This document shows, one piece after another, positions 16,350 to 24,141 of a stretch of 30,379 nt of DNA (the first letter of the stretch is position 1; each line of letters opens with the position of its first letter). This stretch comes from CAYXPG01 sp964564845 (GTDB taxonomy: Bacteria > Planctomycetota > Phycisphaerae > Sedimentisphaerales > Anaerobacaceae). Both the position numbers and the translations under genes were made by a program. The notes beneath the pieces are model-generated. The model saw only the letters and a list, made by a program, of their open reading frames with translations, made no database searches and was not told the origin of the DNA. The stretch lies in NCBI GenBank assembly GCA_964564845.1, contig CAZMCN010000006.1, positions 1 to 30,379 of the forward strand, in the 5' to 3' direction.

Positions 16350-16715
16350 TTAAAAAACCAGGCCGGCCTTCCTTGCCGCTTCAGCAAGGACCTTGGTCCT
16401 GCCGTGAAATTTATAGCGGTTTCTGTCAAAGCAAACGCACTTAATCCCGACACCAATCGCCTGTTTTGCCAGGGCCTGCCCTACCAGCTCAGCAGCTCTC
16501 TTATCGCTGCATCGGCCAAGCCGGTCACGCAGACCTTTGGCACGTGTGCTTGCAGAAGCAAGCGTCGCTCCTGCAACATCATCTATAATCTGTGCGTAAA
16601 TATGCCTGTTGGAGCGAAACACTGAAAGCCGCGGCCTCTCCGGCGTCCCGAAAACCTTCTTACGCACATAATGTTTACGTCTTAGTGACGCTACTTTGGC
16701 CCTGTCAATCCTCAT
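16350..16715 (-). CDS. rplR: 50S ribosomal protein L18
   Basis: The start at ATG gives MRIDRAKVASLRRKHYVRKK and 121 aa, the normal L18 length; a TTG three codons upstream is a weaker alternative. Motifs RPRLSVFRSNRHIYAQIIDD and YKFHGRTKVLAEAARKAGLVF are typical. L18 binds 5S rRNA together with L5. Confidence 0.97.
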   Translation of the reverse strand: MRIDRAKVASLRRKHYVRKKVFGTPERPRLSVFRSNRHIYAQIIDDVAGATLASASTRAKGLRDRLGRCSDKRAAELVGQALAKQAIGVGIKCVCFDRNRYKFHGRTKVLAEAARKAGLVF

Positions 16716-16806
16716 AAAAAACAAAATCCAAATCGATATTTTCTATTCTATATTATCTGCAAATTCTGACGTCTTCTTTCTAAAACAGATATTCAATTGC
16801 CCATTA

Positions 16807-17388
16807 TTATACCGGCCCTGAAGTAAACGCTTTGCCTGCTTTTCGCCTTACATATTCATCAGCATAACGGATACCTTTTCCCTTATACGGCTCCGGCTGT
16901 TTTAATTTGCGAACATCGGCGGCAAACTGACCGAGAAGACATTTGTCTATTCCCGAAAGCGTAAATCTCGCCGGAACCTCATTACCTCGGGTCGCACCAA
17001 CCTCAATATTTACCTTGATACCCTTGGGTATCACCATCTGGACCGGATGGCAAAATCCAAGCTGAAAAACCAGTTTGTCTCCCTGGTCTTTTACGTTATA
17101 ACCGGTGCCGTATATTTCCATCTTCCTCTCAAAACCTTTACTCACACCGGTTAGCATATTGGCAATCAACGCACGCATTGTCCCGTGCATCTGCCTGCCC
17201 CGATGATTCTCAGGGCGCCCGTTTTCAACTGATATTTTCCTTGCTGAACCATCGACTTCCACCTTTATCGGCGGCTCGCAAACAATCTGCAAACTACCCA
17301 GAGGGCCTGTAACTTTAATCTGCCTGCCCTTCTGCTCAACATTGACACCTTCGGGAATATCAATCCGTTTTTTACCAACACGACTCAT
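16807..17388 (-). CDS. rplF: 50S ribosomal protein L6
   Basis: The start is at ATG of MSRVGKKRIDIPEGV, sharing one base with the rpsH stop (TGATG) and preceded by GGTGAG, so translation is coupled to rpsH. The product is 193 aa, slightly longer than the usual 175-180. The C-terminal PEPYKGKGIRYADEYVRRKAGK motif, which binds 23S rRNA near the sarcin-ricin loop, is intact. Confidence 0.97.
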   Translation of the reverse strand: MSRVGKKRIDIPEGVNVEQKGRQIKVTGPLGSLQIVCEPPIKVEVDGSARKISVENGRPENHRGRQMHGTMRALIANMLTGVSKGFERKMEIYGTGYNVKDQGDKLVFQLGFCHPVQMVIPKGIKVNIEVGATRGNEVPARFTLSGIDKCLLGQFAADVRKLKQPEPYKGKGIRYADEYVRRKAGKAFTSGPV

Positions 17389-17786
17389 CAGCTCACCATA
17401 CAAAGTATTTCACCGCCCACGTTGGACTCGCGGCAGTTCTTGTCACTCATTACACCTTTACTTGTCGAAACGACTACGATACCCATACCGCCCAGGACAT
17501 GCGGTAAATCTGAAACAGAGGAATAGATTCTTCTGCCGGGCTTGCTTACCCTTTTTATTTCACTAATAATAGGCACACCTTCCTGGTCGTATTTTAGAGT
17601 GATTCTCAATATTCCCTGTTTGCCGTCATCGATTCGGTCAAAATCCTCAATGTACCCTTCCTTTCTTAAAACATCTGCAATCCCTTCACAGATATTCGAG
17701 GCCTTAATGTTAACCTGCCCCCTGTTTATTCGCGCCGCGTTGCGAATCCTCGTCAGCATATCCGATATTGGGTCACTCATACTCAT
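17388..17786 (-). CDS. rpsH: 30S ribosomal protein S8
   Basis: The 132-aa product has the N-terminal DPISDMLTRIRNA and the C-terminal VLGGMGIVVVSTSKGVMSD, GGEILCMVS signatures. S8 is a primary 16S rRNA binder, and in Escherichia coli it represses spc-operon translation. Two ATGs (17786, 17780) are possible starts; GAGGT lies 9 nt before the first. A strong stem-loop lies just upstream (17803-17838). Confidence 0.97.
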   Translation of the reverse strand: MSMSDPISDMLTRIRNAARINRGQVNIKASNICEGIADVLRKEGYIEDFDRIDDGKQGILRITLKYDQEGVPIISEIKRVSKPGRRIYSSVSDLPHVLGGMGIVVVSTSKGVMSDKNCRESNVGGEILCMVS

Positions 17787-17802
17787 AATCTCATACCTCG
17801 TA

Positions 17803-17838
17803 CCGTTAGAAATCTCCTTTAGTCGTTATTTCTAACGG
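17803..17838 (-). promoter_or_regulatory. Perfect 11-bp stem-loop in the rpsH leader
   Basis: CCGTTAGAAAT (17803-17813) and ATTTCTAACGG (17828-17838) are exact inverse complements around a 14-nt loop. In the transcript the loop displays AAAGGAG, an anti-16S-like sequence, while the likely rpsH ribosome binding site (GAGGT) lies just downstream. No T run follows, so it is not a terminator; a leader control element is plausible. Confidence 0.5.
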
Positions 17839-17894
17839 CACTCGTATCTCACAGCTTGTTATCAATTCACAAATCACAATTGACTATCCACCAT

Positions 17895-18080
17895 TTACCA
17901 ACTGGCTTTTTTAACTCCCGGAATCTTCCCTTCATTGGCTAAGGTTCTAAAGCAAATCCTGCAAATCTTGAACTTTCGATAGACAGCTTTTGACCTCCCG
18001 CAAAGCTGACAGCGAGTATATTGTCTGACGCGAAACTTCTGATTCTTCTCTGCCTTGTTTTCCAGTGCTTTAGTTGACAT
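17895..18080 (-). CDS. rpsN: 30S ribosomal protein S14, zinc type (S14Z)
   Basis: At 61 aa with CQLC and CRIC pairs this is the short zinc-binding S14, not the long cysteine-free form. It ends GKIPGVKKASW as expected. The ATG at 18080 is preferred over a TTG one codon upstream. S14 lies in the 30S head beside S3 and S10. Confidence 0.97.
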   Translation of the reverse strand: MSTKALENKAEKNQKFRVRQYTRCQLCGRSKAVYRKFKICRICFRTLANEGKIPGVKKASW

Positions 18081-18131
18081 CAAAACGCTCCAAAATTATC
18101 ACCTTGAGCCTTACCGTCAAACCATTGAATA

Positions 18132-18689
18132 CTATTCATTTTCCGTTCTTGACCTCTTAAGTGGCATACCAAAAAGCAGTAACATTTCCCTTGCTTCATC
18201 ATCCGTCTTGGCCGTAGTCACAAACGTTATGTTCATACCCTGCTGAAATTCCATTTTTGCAGGATTAATCTCCGGAAAAACGCTCTGCTCAGTCAGCCCC
18301 ATTGAGTAATTGCCTCGGCCGTCAAAACTTTTGGGGTTAAGGCCTCGAAAGTCCCTTACCCGCGGGATGGCAAGACTGATGAGTCTGTCCATAAATTCAT
18401 ACATCCGCACACCACGCATCGTTACTTTCAAGCCGGTCTCATTACCCTCGCGAACTTTGAAATTCGAAACGCTCTTCTTGGCTTTACAAACCAACGGCAT
18501 CTGACCGGTAATCATCATCAGGTCGTTCTTCGCCGCTTCCAGAAACTTCTTGTCCTGAGTCGCCCTGCCAACCCCCATTGAAACAATTATCTTCTCCATA
18601 CGAGGCACAGCCATGGGATTTTTGTAGCCGAATGCCTTCGACAATTCCGGAACTATCTGCGACTTATATAAATCTCCCAAACGTGCCAT
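18132..18689 (-). CDS. rplE: 50S ribosomal protein L5
   Basis: The start at MARLGDLYKSQIVPEL gives 185 aa, normal for L5; the open frame extends 52 codons further into rplX and is not L5-like there. Motifs VSMGVGRATQDKK, ITGQMPLVCKAKKSVSNFKV and RVRDFRGL are typical. L5 carries 5S rRNA into the central protuberance and contacts P-site tRNA. Confidence 0.97.
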   Translation of the reverse strand: MARLGDLYKSQIVPELSKAFGYKNPMAVPRMEKIIVSMGVGRATQDKKFLEAAKNDLMMITGQMPLVCKAKKSVSNFKVREGNETGLKVTMRGVRMYEFMDRLISLAIPRVRDFRGLNPKSFDGRGNYSMGLTEQSVFPEINPAKMEFQQGMNITFVTTAKTDDEAREMLLLFGMPLKRSRTENE

Positions 18690-18741
18690 CAAATATCTTC
18701 TTTCAATCATAACCGCCGCTTCTATGACGGTAAAAAATCCG

Positions 18742-19080
18742 TTACTTATTATATGCCTTTCTAACTTCACCGATTTCGGTACCGTCGGAGGCAACTCGTT
18801 TTTTACTCCCGTCCTGCTTGAGCTGGTAACGAACCCTGCTTCCAACAGAGCTTTTGGGATTTACCGGCAGAACATTACTTATATCTATCGGCTGCTCGAC
18901 ACTAATACGACCTCCCTGCGGATTCCTTCGGGAAGGGCGAACATGCTTCTTAGCCAAATTATGCCCTTGGATCAGTACCTTACCCTTTTTAGGAATCACA
19001 CGAAGCACTTTGCCGGTTACACCCTTATGGTCACCAGCTATAATCTCAACCATATCACCTTTTTTTATGTGCAAAGCCAT
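18742..19080 (-). CDS. rplX: 50S ribosomal protein L24
   Basis: The 112-aa product begins MALHIKKGDMVEIIAGDHKG with a KOW motif (residues about 6-33), followed by KHVRPSRRNPQGGRISVEQPI. L24 starts large-subunit assembly at the exit tunnel. It lies between rplN and rplE as in other bacteria. Confidence 0.97.
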   Translation of the reverse strand: MALHIKKGDMVEIIAGDHKGVTGKVLRVIPKKGKVLIQGHNLAKKHVRPSRRNPQGGRISVEQPIDISNVLPVNPKSSVGSRVRYQLKQDGSKKRVASDGTEIGEVRKAYNK

Positions 19081-19122
19081 CTTCTAATCTCTTATTTATG
19101 TTCACGCACCAACATTGCGCCC

Positions 19123-19509
19123 TCAGACCACCTCGCTCGCCAGCGAGATTATTTTCATATAGTTCTTCTCTCGAAGCTCACGCGCAACAGCGCCGAAAAT
19201 CCTCGTCCCCACAGGATTACCTTCGCCGTCAATCATAACCGCCGCATTGCTGTCGAACCTTACATAGCTGCCGTCGGAACGTTTAACAGGGCTCTTTGTT
19301 CGAACAATAACGCATTTATGAACCTTTTTATCGTCAAGCTGGCAGTTCGGAAGCGATTTCTTTATCGCAACGCAAACAACATCTCCTACCGATGCCACCG
19401 GCCGAGTCTTCTTACCATGAGAACCACCGCGGCCAAGAACCTTAATACACAATGCCGACTTCACTCCTGAATTGTCGGTTATATCCAACATCGTTTCCTG
19501 CTGAATCAT
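19123..19509 (-). CDS. rplN: 50S ribosomal protein L14
   Basis: The 128-aa L14 shows MIQQETMLDITDNSGVK, VGDVVCVAIKKSLP, VIVRTKSPVKRSDGSYVRFD and RIFGAVARELREKNYMKIISLASEVV. It has about six more residues than the common 122 (in the PNCQLDDKKVHK loop). L14 forms an intersubunit bridge and contacts L19. It conventionally starts the spc operon, 28 bp after rpsQ. Confidence 0.98.
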   Translation of the reverse strand: MIQQETMLDITDNSGVKSALCIKVLGRGGSHGKKTRPVASVGDVVCVAIKKSLPNCQLDDKKVHKCVIVRTKSPVKRSDGSYVRFDSNAAVMIDGEGNPVGTRIFGAVARELREKNYMKIISLASEVV

Positions 19510-19537
19510 CTTCGCTTCCTGTATCTCACCTTAAAAG

Positions 19538-19804
19538 TCACACCTGCTGCTCAACCGCCTTTTCAAGCACCTTGACGAGACGCCAGCACTTGGTCTTGCT
19601 GTAAGGCCTGCACTCGGCAATTTCAACCAGGTCACCTGTCCCTGCCTGATTACGCTCGTCATGAACGCCAAATGTCGTTCTGCGACGGACATATTTGCCG
19701 TACTTCGGATGCCTGACCTTATAGTCTATAGCTACCCTGATACTTTTGTCGCCGCTGTTACTTATTACTCTGCCTGTTACCGTTTTTGTTCTCTTATCCT
19801 GCAT
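19538..19804 (-). CDS. rpsQ: 30S ribosomal protein S17
   Basis: The 88-aa OB-fold protein reads MQDKRTKTVTGRVISNSGDK, then VRHPKYGKYVRRRTTFGVHDE and GDLVEIAECRPYSKTKCWRLVKV. The ATG at 19804 is chosen over the GTG one codon upstream. S17 binds 16S rRNA helices 7 and 11 early in assembly. Confidence 0.97.
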   Translation of the reverse strand: MQDKRTKTVTGRVISNSGDKSIRVAIDYKVRHPKYGKYVRRRTTFGVHDERNQAGTGDLVEIAECRPYSKTKCWRLVKVLEKAVEQQV

Positions 19805-19837
19805 CACTTATTTCCAATCGCCGCCATCAGCGTAACG

Positions 19838-20023
19838 TTATTTCCTCTCACGCATCACCGTCTTAAGCCTGGCTATATCACGCCTGATATTAATTACCGC
19901 CTTCGAATTCTCCAGCTTTTCCGTAACCGCCTGTGAGTGCAAATCAAACAATTGCCTCTGCAGCTCTTGTAGTTTACCTTCCAGCTCATCAGGGCTCATA
20001 TCACGATAATGCTGTGCCTTCAT
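19838..20023 (-). CDS. rpmC: 50S ribosomal protein L29
   Basis: The 61-aa, wholly helical product (MKAQHYRDMSPDELEGKLQE, LQRQLFDLHSQAVTEKLENS, RRDIARLKTVMRERK) is a standard L29, which sits at the exit tunnel and helps dock signal recognition particle and trigger factor. AAGGAG lies 8 nt before the ATG; a GTG just upstream is possible. Confidence 0.97.
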   Translation of the reverse strand: MKAQHYRDMSPDELEGKLQELQRQLFDLHSQAVTEKLENSKAVINIRRDIARLKTVMRERK

Positions 20024-20037
20024 CACGAATTCTCCTT

Positions 20038-20457
20038 CTATAGCGAATGTCTGCGCTTAACAAACCTGCATCTAATAGGCATTTTATGAGCAACTCTGAC
20101 CAGTGCCTGTTTCGCCACGTTCTCACTCACACCGCCGATTTCAAAGCAAACCTGACCGGGCTTGACTCTTGCAACCCAGAACTCCAGCTCACCCTTACCT
20201 TTGCCCATTCTTGTCTCCAGTGGTTTAGAGCTTACCGGCTTATGCGGGAACACTCGAATATAGACTTTACCTTCACGGTGCAAAAAATGCGTCGCTGCGA
20301 CCCGGCCGGCCTCTATGTGACGGGCCGTTATCCACTCGCTTTCCAGTGCCTGAAGACCGTATTCTCCAAACGCAACAAAATTAGTCCGCGAAGCATTACC
20401 TTTCATTCTGCCTCGCTGGCTCTTACGGTACTTAACTCGTTTGGGCATCATTGCCAT
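20038..20457 (-). CDS. rplP: 50S ribosomal protein L16
   Basis: The 139-aa protein contains MPKRVKYRKSQRGRMKGNA, the HIEAGRVAATHF segment and FPHKPVSSKPLETRMGKGKG. L16 lies near the A-site tRNA elbow and supports peptidyl transfer. Three closely spaced ATGs (20457, 20451, 20448) could start it, and AAGGGG precedes the first. It is 53 bp after rpsC. Confidence 0.98.
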   Translation of the reverse strand: MAMMPKRVKYRKSQRGRMKGNASRTNFVAFGEYGLQALESEWITARHIEAGRVAATHFLHREGKVYIRVFPHKPVSSKPLETRMGKGKGELEFWVARVKPGQVCFEIGGVSENVAKQALVRVAHKMPIRCRFVKRRHSL

Positions 20458-20510
20458 CTCTTGTACCCCTTACAAAATCCTTGTTCAATAGCAGTGATTT
20501 CTTTCAAAAA

Positions 20511-21344
20511 TCAGCTTCCCTTTGCTCCTGTCTGTTTCTTACTATCGGTATCACCTCCAGTAGGAGAAGGGGCTTTTACATTAGTTTTTCTTCCGCTTTC
20601 GCTCTTTTTCCCAGGCGCAGCTTTCTTAGCCCTGGCGCCGCCTCGCCCGCCAACACCGCCACGACGAGCCGGCGGTCGGCGACGAATACGCCTCGCATCA
20701 ATTTCTTCTCCAAATTTGCCTTTATAAATCCACACTTTTATCCCAATCGTACCGTACGTCGTCCTCGCTGTCGCTCTGGCGTAATCTACATCCGCATCCA
20801 GAGTATGCAGCGGAATGCTCCCGAGCTTTTGCGTCTCCTTGCGCGCCATCTCCGCACCGGCCAAACGGCCGGAACAAATAATCTTGACTCCCTTTGCACC
20901 TACATTCATTGCCGCCTCACAATACTGCTTCATCGTGCGTCTGAAAGACGCTCGTTTACACAACTGCTCGGCAATTGACTCGGCTACCAAAGTGGCATTC
21001 AACTCAGGCTCGTTTATCTCGATAACATTGACACTCAGCTTGCGTCCTATCATTTCTTCAAGCTCTTCACGAAGCTTATCCACCTCACCCCCTCGCGGAC
21101 CTATCACCACCCCAGGACGGGCGCTGTGCAGTGTTACTTTTACTTCGCTGCGGGTACGGACTATTTCTATCTTGGCAACCGCACCTTTCGGCATCTGACG
21201 GTTATATTTGTTGTCAATGTATCTGCGAATCTTCTGGTCCTCGACAAGAAAATCACCGTAATTAGCCTTCGGCGCAAACCATTTACTCTGCCACCCAAGC
21301 GTTATGCCCGTTCTAAATCCTGTTGGAGACGTCTTCTGACCCAT
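20511..21344 (-). CDS. rpsC: 30S ribosomal protein S3 with long basic C-terminal tail
   Basis: Residues 1 to about 217 are a standard S3 (MGQKTSPTGFRTGITLGWQS; KH-domain GPRGGEVDKLREELEEMIGR; SGRLAGAEMARKE; TTYGTIGIKVWIYKG). S3 lines the mRNA entry tunnel and binds incoming mRNA. About 60 more residues follow, rich in Arg, Gly, Lys and Ser (RRRPPARRGGVGGRGGARAK, then KKSESGRKTNVKAPSPTGGD). They are probably disordered and RNA-binding. The total of 277 residues compares with the usual 210-235. Confidence 0.97.
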   Translation of the reverse strand: MGQKTSPTGFRTGITLGWQSKWFAPKANYGDFLVEDQKIRRYIDNKYNRQMPKGAVAKIEIVRTRSEVKVTLHSARPGVVIGPRGGEVDKLREELEEMIGRKLSVNVIEINEPELNATLVAESIAEQLCKRASFRRTMKQYCEAAMNVGAKGVKIICSGRLAGAEMARKETQKLGSIPLHTLDADVDYARATARTTYGTIGIKVWIYKGKFGEEIDARRIRRRPPARRGGVGGRGGARAKKAAPGKKSESGRKTNVKAPSPTGGDTDSKKQTGAKGS

Positions 21345-21381
21345 AATTTCGTTTCTTAAATTTTAACCTTATATTTCGCAG

Positions 21382-21930
21382 TTAAGCTTCTGTTACTGTT
21401 ATATGAATATGACAGGCCCTTTTGTGAATCGGATGAGCTCTGCCTCGGTCCTTTGGTATCCATCTTTTTGTGCCTATTCGAATTCCTGCATCATCAACGC
21501 GGGCCTCGCTGACGTATAGTCTGTCAACATCAGCCTGCTGCTCATCGGCATTAGCAACGGCACTTTTGAGAACCTTGTCAATCATGGTTGCTGCGCGCTT
21601 CCTTGTGTACTTCAGAATATCCATCGCATCCTGGACACTTCGCCCGACTATCAATTCCGCAACCAACCTGGCCTTACTCGCTGAACCCGGTGCAAAACGA
21701 TAAGAAGAACGCCAGTCAACAAGGTCGTTTACCTCAACAGATAAAAAACCTGCCAAACGCTTGATGTCATCCCTGCGAGGCTCGGGCTTAAAAAGACCCT
21801 TCTGCCAGTTCTTAACAGCGCTTATCGCCTCTTTCTTGTTCAGCCCTCCACGAACAAGATACTCCGCCAACCGCTCTATACTCACACCTCGCTGCCGACA
21901 AAGAGTTGTTAACTTATTAGCACTTAACAT
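21382..21930 (-). CDS. rplV: 50S ribosomal protein L22 fused to an N-terminal XRE-like helix-turn-helix domain
   Basis: Residues about 74-182 are a recognisable L22 (FAPGSASKARLVAELIVGRS, LKYTRKRAATMIDKVLKSAV, IGTKRWIPKDRGRAHPIHKR, HIHITVTEA), the protein whose beta-hairpin lines the exit tunnel. Residues 1-73 are not part of normal L22. They follow the Cro/CI pattern: helix LTTLCRQRG, SIERLAEYLVRGG, a recognition-helix-like KKEAISAVKNWQKG, a FKPEPRR linker, and a final DDIKRLAGFLSVEVNDLVDW. The extension is in frame from an ATG 43 bp after the rpsS stop (TAGAAG upstream), with no stop or alternative start at the L22 boundary. It may bind rRNA or DNA, possibly for autoregulation; that is inference. 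Confidence 0.93.
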   Translation of the reverse strand: MLSANKLTTLCRQRGVSIERLAEYLVRGGLNKKEAISAVKNWQKGLFKPEPRRDDIKRLAGFLSVEVNDLVDWRSSYRFAPGSASKARLVAELIVGRSVQDAMDILKYTRKRAATMIDKVLKSAVANADEQQADVDRLYVSEARVDDAGIRIGTKRWIPKDRGRAHPIHKRACHIHITVTEA

Positions 21931-21972
21931 AACAAAAAAACTTCTAAAAATTCATAAACTGCAAACTATGAA

Positions 21973-22242
21973 CTATCTTATTTTCTTGCTGGAATGACCC
22001 TTAAAAGTGCGCGTCGGAGAAAACTCACCAAGCTTATGACCAACCATATCCTCGGTAACAAAAACCTTATGAAATATCTTGCCGTTATGCACCATAAACG
22101 TAAAGCCAACGAATTCCGGAATTATTGTGCACCTTCTCGCCCATGTCTTTATCGGCTCACGAGAACCTGATTCAATCCGCTTACTGACCTTTATAAACAG
22201 CTTCTCGTCAACGTACGGCCCTTTTTTAAAAGATCTTCCCAT
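21973..22242 (-). CDS. rpsS: 30S ribosomal protein S19
   Basis: The 89-aa product reads MGRSFKKGPYVDEKLFIKVS, then IKTWARRCTIIPEFVGFTF and HKLGEFSPTRTFKGHSSKK. S19 sits in the 30S head, binds S13 and forms a bridge with the 50S. Length and order (rplB-rpsS-rplV) are ordinary. Confidence 0.98.
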   Translation of the reverse strand: MGRSFKKGPYVDEKLFIKVSKRIESGSREPIKTWARRCTIIPEFVGFTFMVHNGKIFHKVFVTEDMVGHKLGEFSPTRTFKGHSSKKIR

Positions 22243-22302
22243 TAAATTTCCTCTTAATTACCCAACAGCAGCTCTTCTCGATAATCACCTCGCAATAATC
22301 AA

Positions 22303-23154
22303 TTACAGAACTAATTGTCCCTGTCTTTTATTCCTTCGTCTGCGAATAATTCTTTTGTTACTTGGACTTCTCGGATTTCTTGTTTTTCCACCTTTTGCCA
22401 GCACACCGGTGGGCGAACAGGGATGTCGCCCGCCGTGCGACCTGCCCTCACCGCCGCCCATCGGATGAGCAACAGGATTCATCGCTGTTCCTCTCACATG
22501 AGGCCTTCGGCCTATATGGCGTTTTCGACCGGCCTTGCCCAGCCTGATATTTTGATGGTCGGGATTACTCAGACGACCGATTGTCGCCCGGCACTCCTTC
22601 CGAATCATTCGCATCTCTCCGCTCGGCAAAACAATCGAAACCCAGTTACCTTCTTTAGCCACAATTCTCGCGACGCCGCCGGCACCTCTGACCATCTTCC
22701 CGCCCTGCCCAGACCGCATCTCGATATTGTGAATCTCAAGACCACCAGGTATCGATTCCAAAGGCATCGCATTACCTATCCTGGGTTCACAAACAGCACC
22801 GCTTTCCACTACGTCACCAACTTTTACTCCCAGCGGCGACAATATATATCTCTTCTCGCCGTCGGCGTAATGAAGCAGAGATATAAAGCAATTCCTGTTC
22901 GGGTCATATTCAACCGTTGCGACCTTCGCCGGAACACCGTCTTTATTACGCTTAAAATCGATGGTACGATAAATCTTTCTCGCGCCGCCGCCTCTAAACC
23001 GAGTTGTAGTAACACCGTGGTGATTTCTTCCGCCGCTTTTCTTTATCCGTTTGCAAAGCGACTTCTCCGGCCTGTCCGTCGTCAGCTCAGCATAATCATT
23101 CACCGAACTGTTCCTGCGTCCGGCACTTGTCGGTTTATAAACTCGAATACCCAT
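22303..23154 (-). CDS. rplB: 50S ribosomal protein L2
   Basis: The 283-aa L2 has the SH3/OB core (GGARKIYRTIDFKRNKDGVP, ILSPLGVKVGDVVESG, GKMVRGAGGVARIVAKEG) and the C-terminal peptidyl-transferase-proximal region. That region reads NPVAHPMGGGEGR (about 226-238), where most bacteria have NPVDHPHGGGEGR: the Asp and the second His are replaced by Ala (229) and Met (232), while the functionally important His (230) is kept. L2 joins the subunits and supports tRNA binding and peptidyl transfer. Confidence 0.98.
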   Translation of the reverse strand: MGIRVYKPTSAGRRNSSVNDYAELTTDRPEKSLCKRIKKSGGRNHHGVTTTRFRGGGARKIYRTIDFKRNKDGVPAKVATVEYDPNRNCFISLLHYADGEKRYILSPLGVKVGDVVESGAVCEPRIGNAMPLESIPGGLEIHNIEMRSGQGGKMVRGAGGVARIVAKEGNWVSIVLPSGEMRMIRKECRATIGRLSNPDHQNIRLGKAGRKRHIGRRPHVRGTAMNPVAHPMGGGEGRSHGGRHPCSPTGVLAKGGKTRNPRSPSNKRIIRRRRNKRQGQLVL

Positions 23155-23175
23155 AATTCGTATCTCGTATTGCGT

Positions 23176-23454
23176 TTAGAACAAATCTATATGATAATCC
23201 GGCTCCAGAAAAACAACCGCTTTTTTCCAGGCCGGCGTCATCCCAAAGTGCCTGCCTCTGCGACGATACTTACCGTGCCTGTTAGCGGTCCTGACTTTGT
23301 TCACCTTGACGTTGTATATCCTTTCCACAGCGTTTTTTATCTGCGTCTTATTGGCCTTTTTATTTACTTCAAAGGAATACGCACCTTTTATATTGGCAAA
23401 GTGCATCCCCTGCTCCGTAATCAAAGGCCGAATTATTGTATGATAGTCATCCAT
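23176..23454 (-). CDS. rplW: 50S ribosomal protein L23
   Basis: The ATG at 23454 (MDDYHTIIRPLITEQGMHFA) gives 92 aa; an upstream in-frame TTG would add six residues. The NKTQIKNAVERIYNVKVNKVRTANRHGK core (in parts) is typical. L23 is the main docking site for trigger factor and signal recognition particle at the exit tunnel. It begins 31 bp after rplD. Confidence 0.96.
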   Translation of the reverse strand: MDDYHTIIRPLITEQGMHFANIKGAYSFEVNKKANKTQIKNAVERIYNVKVNKVRTANRHGKYRRRGRHFGMTPAWKKAVVFLEPDYHIDLF

Positions 23455-23485
23455 AATTAACTGATAATCCAATAATAACTATTCA

Positions 23486-24124
23486 CTACCCTGCGTCTGA
23501 CTGCTTCGGCAGCAACTTCAAAAACGCCTCTTTAGTAAAAAGCATTTTTTTGTGGTTGCAGATATCGCCGGCATTCAAATCTTCAACAGCCATAACGGAC
23601 ACCCTTGGGATATTCCTGGCCGACTTATAAAGCTTATCATCTGCAGAGTCAACCGTAACAAGGCAGCTTCCCTTTGAAAAAAGCTTCAATTTCGCCAGAA
23701 CACCCACAAAATCACGGGTATGCGGCTTCTCAAAGGTCAGTTCGTCAACAACCACAACATTATTACTCAAAAGTTTCGCCAATATCGCCGAGTTCCTCGC
23801 CAGTCTTCTTTGTTTTTTAGGCATACGTTTGCCGAAATCTCGAGGCTCTTTAGCAAAGGTAACGCCGCCGCCGACACGCTTGCCCGTCCTTATATTACCA
23901 ACACGAGCCCTTCCAGTACCCTTTTGCCTGAACAGCTTTCTGCCTGAGCCGACTGCCATACTCCTGCCCTTCGTCGCCGCTGTACCTACACGCTTGTTGG
24001 CGTGGTACATAACTATCGCCTGTTTAAGCAGAGGATACCTGACCGAGCCGCCGAAAGACGACTCTTCGACCTGTAAGCTCTCGATTTCTTCACCTTCTCT
24101 GTTGTAAACAGCCAAATCAATCAT
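23486..24124 (-). CDS. rplD: 50S ribosomal protein L4
   Basis: The 212-aa protein has the exit-tunnel loop (GSGRKLFRQKGTGRARVGNI, GGGVTFAKEPRDF) and the globular part with NVVVVDELTFEKPHTRDF. L4 helps form the tunnel constriction and, in Escherichia coli, represses the S10 operon. The loop bases associated with macrolide resistance look unaltered. Confidence 0.97.
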   Translation of the reverse strand: MIDLAVYNREGEEIESLQVEESSFGGSVRYPLLKQAIVMYHANKRVGTAATKGRSMAVGSGRKLFRQKGTGRARVGNIRTGKRVGGGVTFAKEPRDFGKRMPKKQRRLARNSAILAKLLSNNVVVVDELTFEKPHTRDFVGVLAKLKLFSKGSCLVTVDSADDKLYKSARNIPRVSVMAVEDLNAGDICNHKKMLFTKEAFLKLLPKQSDAG

Positions 24125-24141
24125 TTTTGAATTCTTGTTTT

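Noticed and set aside
22315..23460. 381-codon plus-strand frame opposite rplB and rplW
   Set aside because: Purely antisense to two unmistakable ribosomal protein genes; long antisense frames arise from codon bias.
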